DNA of 16,878 bases from Alistipes sp. (GTDB lineage: Bacteria; Bacteroidota; Bacteroidia; Bacteroidales; Rikenellaceae). The stretch covers positions 1 to 16,878 of the forward strand of contig JAFYRB010000022.1 in assembly GCA_017559615.1 (NCBI GenBank), given 5' to 3'. Below, piece by piece: positions 14,961 through 16,878 of this stretch (position 1 is the stretch's first letter; every line of letters begins with the position of its first letter). Position numbers and translations under genes: made by a program. The notes under the pieces were generated by a model. That model was not told where the DNA came from. It saw only the letters and a program-made list of their open reading frames with translations, and searched no databases.

Positions 14961-16240
14961 GAGCCGTAGCGGTTGAACGCTGCCTCATCCAAAGCCTCCT
15001 GTGCTGATGGGTGAGCTACAGAGATAATCAAGCGCGCGCGCTCCTGAAGGCTCTTACCGTAGAGGTCTACAGCACCATTCTCGGTTACGAACCAGTGGAT
15101 GTGGTTACGGGTAGTAACAACACCAGCACCCTCAGTCAATACGTCCGAAATCTTCGATACACCCTTTGTTGTGATTGATGGCATAGCGATGATAGCCTTA
15201 CCACCCTTCGACAATGATGCACCATAGATGAAGTCTACCTGACCACCAACACCAGAGTAGAACTTACGGCCGAGTGAGTCGGCACATACCTGACCTGTGA
15301 TATCTACCTGAAGTGCAGAGTTAATAGCAGTAACCTTATCGTTCTTTGCAATTACGAATGGGTCGTTAGTATAGCCTACGTCCATCATAAGTACGCCTGG
15401 GTTATCATCGATAAAGTCGTAAACCTTCTGCGAACCCATCAAGAATGTAGATACCATCTTACCCTTATCGATGTTCTTCAAAGCACCGTTGATAACACCC
15501 TTCTCTACGAGTGGGAGTACGCCATCGGCAAACATCTCGGTGTGAACACCAAGGTTCTTGTGGTTACCGAGCTGTGCGAGAACTGCGTTAGGAATAGCAC
15601 CGATACCCATCTGAAGTGTTGCGCCATCCTCGATAAGACCTGCACAGAGGTTACCAATCTTTGTCTCAACCTCGTTAGGAGCTGTGAAGTGAGCCTCCTC
15701 CAATGGCTGGTCGTCCTCTACGAAGAAGCTGATGCGTGAGCTGTGAATCATCGCATCACCGAAAGAACGTGGAACGTACTTGTTCACAACGGCGATAACA
15801 TAGTCAGCGCACTCTACAGCAGCCAAAGTAGCATCAACAGAGGTACCAAGAGATACATAGCCGTGCTTATCAGGACGAGATACCTGAATCATAGCCACGT
15901 TACAAGGAACGGCACCCGAACGATACAACTTCTGTGTCTCGCTGAGGAAGATTGGAATATAATCAGCAAAACCGCTCTGTGTAACCTTACGTACGTTGCC
16001 ACCTACGAAGAATGAATCGAGCTGGAATACGCCCTCGAACTCTGGATCTGCGTATGGTGCAGGACCCTCGGTGTGGAGGTGGTGGATATGTACATCCTTA
16101 AGCTCGCCTGCGCGGCCACGCTCGCACATAGCCTTGATAAGGCACTGAGGAGCAGATGCTACTGAACTGAGGTGAATATGGTCACCCGACTTAATACACT
16201 TTACAGCCTCCTCGGCAGTCGTAAATTTAATGTTGCTCAT
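14927..16240 (-). CDS. Acetyl-CoA hydrolase/transferase family CoA-transferase (4-hydroxybutyrate or acyl-CoA:acetate type)
   Basis: A 437-residue cytoplasmic enzyme of the acetyl-CoA hydrolase/transferase family, which swaps CoA between carboxylic acids through a glutamyl-CoA intermediate. The catalytic Glu is probably Glu235 in GVHTEMFADG (231-240); MGIGAIPNAV (211-220) and the glycine-rich GVGGQVDF near 344-351 are family motifs. Relatives include 4-hydroxybutyrate CoA-transferase and butyryl- or succinyl-CoA:acetate transferases, used in fermentation to make acetate, butyrate or succinate; the sequence alone does not tell which acid is used. The C-terminus has HHHYIKSYMK, and its codons lie in a 34-bp inverted repeat. 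Codon use resembles gap and rplS, suggesting high expression. It has its own promoter and tandem terminators, so it is transcribed alone. Confidence 0.92.
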   Translation of the reverse strand: MSNIKFTTAEEAVKCIKSGDHIHLSSVASAPQCLIKAMCERGRAGELKDVHIHHLHTEGPAPYADPEFEGVFQLDSFFVGGNVRKVTQSGFADYIPIFLSETQKLYRSGAVPCNVAMIQVSRPDKHGYVSLGTSVDATLAAVECADYVIAVVNKYVPRSFGDAMIHSSRISFFVEDDQPLEEAHFTAPNEVETKIGNLCAGLIEDGATLQMGIGAIPNAVLAQLGNHKNLGVHTEMFADGVLPLVEKGVINGALKNIDKGKMVSTFLMGSQKVYDFIDDNPGVLMMDVGYTNDPFVIAKNDKVTAINSALQVDITGQVCADSLGRKFYSGVGGQVDFIYGASLSKGGKAIIAMPSITTKGVSKISDVLTEGAGVVTTRNHIHWFVTENGAVDLYGKSLQERARLIISVAHPSAQEALDEAAFNRYGSHHHYIKSYMK

Positions 16241-16342
16241 TTGTTAAGTTTTATTTTAGGTTTGTTATTGTTTGTTTTGCAAATTGGCCCTCAAGGCGCA
16301 CAATGTTAATTTTTGTTAGACGTAGTTAGATACAACGCTCGG

Positions 16343-16350
16343 CAAAACTA
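16343..16350 (-). promoter_or_regulatory. Probable -7 box of the CoA-transferase promoter
   Basis: On the minus strand TAGTTTTG matches TAnnTTTG and lies directly after the infB terminator hairpin. No TTTG is seen at the expected -33 place, which falls inside that hairpin. It implies a leader of about 95 bases; I saw no clear structure in the leader (16241-16336). Confidence 0.45.
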
Positions 16351-16390
16351 TCTGCGATGGGCTGTACTTGGGCGTACAGCCCATTGCAGA
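16351..16390 (-). terminator. Long hairpin terminator after infB
   Basis: 17-base arms at 16351-16367 and 16374-16390 pair with a single non-Watson-Crick position, around loop TTGGGC; the core is GGGCTGTAC/GTACAGCCC. On the minus strand TAGTTTTG follows, a short T run. Confidence 0.8.
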
Positions 16391-16433
16391 GATGTTTTGT
16401 TAGCGGCAGTAGATGGCTACCTTATCACAAAAA

Positions 16434-16878
16434 TTACTTGCGCTTAACCTCTACCTGCTCGTAACCCTCGATAATATCACCAACCTTGATATCGTTGTAT
16501 GACTCGATGTTAAGACCGCAATCCTGACCTACGGTAACCTCCTTCACATCATCCTTGAAGCGACGCAATGAGCCGAGCTTACCAGTGTAGATTACGATAC
16601 CATCGCGGATAACGCGGATAGGAGTGTTACGCTGCATCTTACCCTCACGTACGATACATCCCGCAACAGTACCCACCTTCGAGATCTTGAAGGTCTCCAT
16701 AACCTCGGTAGAGCATACAATCTCCTCCTTCATCACAGGCTCCAACATACCCTCGATAGCATCCTTAATCTCGTTGATAGCATCGTAGATGATAGAGTAG
16801 AGACGGATATCGATCTGCTCCTTCTCGGCAGCCTTGCGTGCTGCTGCTGAAGGACGCACCTGGAAGCCGACAATGATG
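16434..16878 (-). CDS. infB: Translation initiation factor IF-2, C-terminal part (partial)
   Basis: The last 147 residues of IF-2 are present; the N-terminal and GTPase domains lie beyond the right edge. The visible start IIVGFQVRPSAAARKAAE and the phrases IDIRLYSIIYDAINEIKDAI and GTVAGCIVREGK are characteristic of the final two beta-barrel/helix domains, which bind initiator fMet-tRNA at the ribosome. The C-terminus GDIIEGYEQVEVKRK is a normal end, so the gene is not truncated here. Frame is open to 16878; a GTG codon at 16859 is internal, not the start. IF-2 brings fMet-tRNA to the small subunit and hydrolyses GTP on subunit joining. A long hairpin terminator follows. Certain identification. 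Confidence 0.97.
   Translation of the reverse strand, partial: IIVGFQVRPSAAARKAAEKEQIDIRLYSIIYDAINEIKDAIEGMLEPVMKEEIVCSTEVMETFKISKVGTVAGCIVREGKMQRNTPIRVIRDGIVIYTGKLGSLRRFKDDVKEVTVGQDCGLNIESYNDIKVGDIIEGYEQVEVKRK

Overview
The window looks like a chromosomal piece of a Bacteroidales bacterium, most likely an Alistipes-like gut commensal. The reasons are the repeated Bacteroidetes promoter signature (TTTG, 19-20 bases, TAnnTTTG, for example TATCTTTG before rplS), start codons without Shine-Dalgarno sequences, BACON-type surface lipoproteins, and an MlaEF/DUF4834 arrangement. Genus is an inference. I see no tRNA, rRNA, CRISPR array, transposase or integrase.

Layout, left to right. (1) 1-2636, minus strand: a LuxE-like adenylate-forming enzyme is translationally coupled (TAATG) to a large protein that joins a LicD nucleotidyltransferase-fold domain to a family 2 glycosyltransferase; it runs off the left edge. 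This looks like surface glycan building and decoration. (2) 2775-5797, plus: two tandem paralogous lipoproteins, each with an N-terminal BACON-like domain and repeated beta modules. (3) 5828-6431: rplS (bL19) with its own strong promoter, a leader of about 130 nt and a terminator that can work in both directions. (4) 6462-8554, minus: a secreted CE1-type esterase followed by a membrane-anchored DNA/RNA endonuclease. (5) 8629-10082, plus: a YfcE-like phosphodiesterase and a secreted alpha/beta hydrolase, divergent from block 4 through face-to-face promoters. (6) 10156-12161, plus: a DUF4834-like membrane protein, then the MlaE permease and MlaF ATPase overlapping by 4 bp (lipid transport). (7) 12291-13357: gap (GAPDH) with promoter and terminator. 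(8) 13371-14821, minus: a lipoprotein with an LTRA motif and a long, apparently structured leader. (9) 14842-16240, minus: a CoA-transferase gene whose 3' end forms a striking split palindrome. (10) 16351-16878, minus: terminator and C-terminal part of infB.

Most coding sequence is household or envelope related. The least ordinary parts are noncoding: a perfect 34-bp inverted repeat that includes the CoA-transferase stop codon and has one arm split by a 34-bp terminator hairpin (14854-14960); the 14498-14755 leader, whose sequence allows mutually exclusive pairings and carries a 12-bp repeat; a possible remnant of a second CoA-transferase tail at 13429-13473; and repeated overlap of a terminator with the next gene's promoter. 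All functional claims come from reading motifs; no search or folding program was run.
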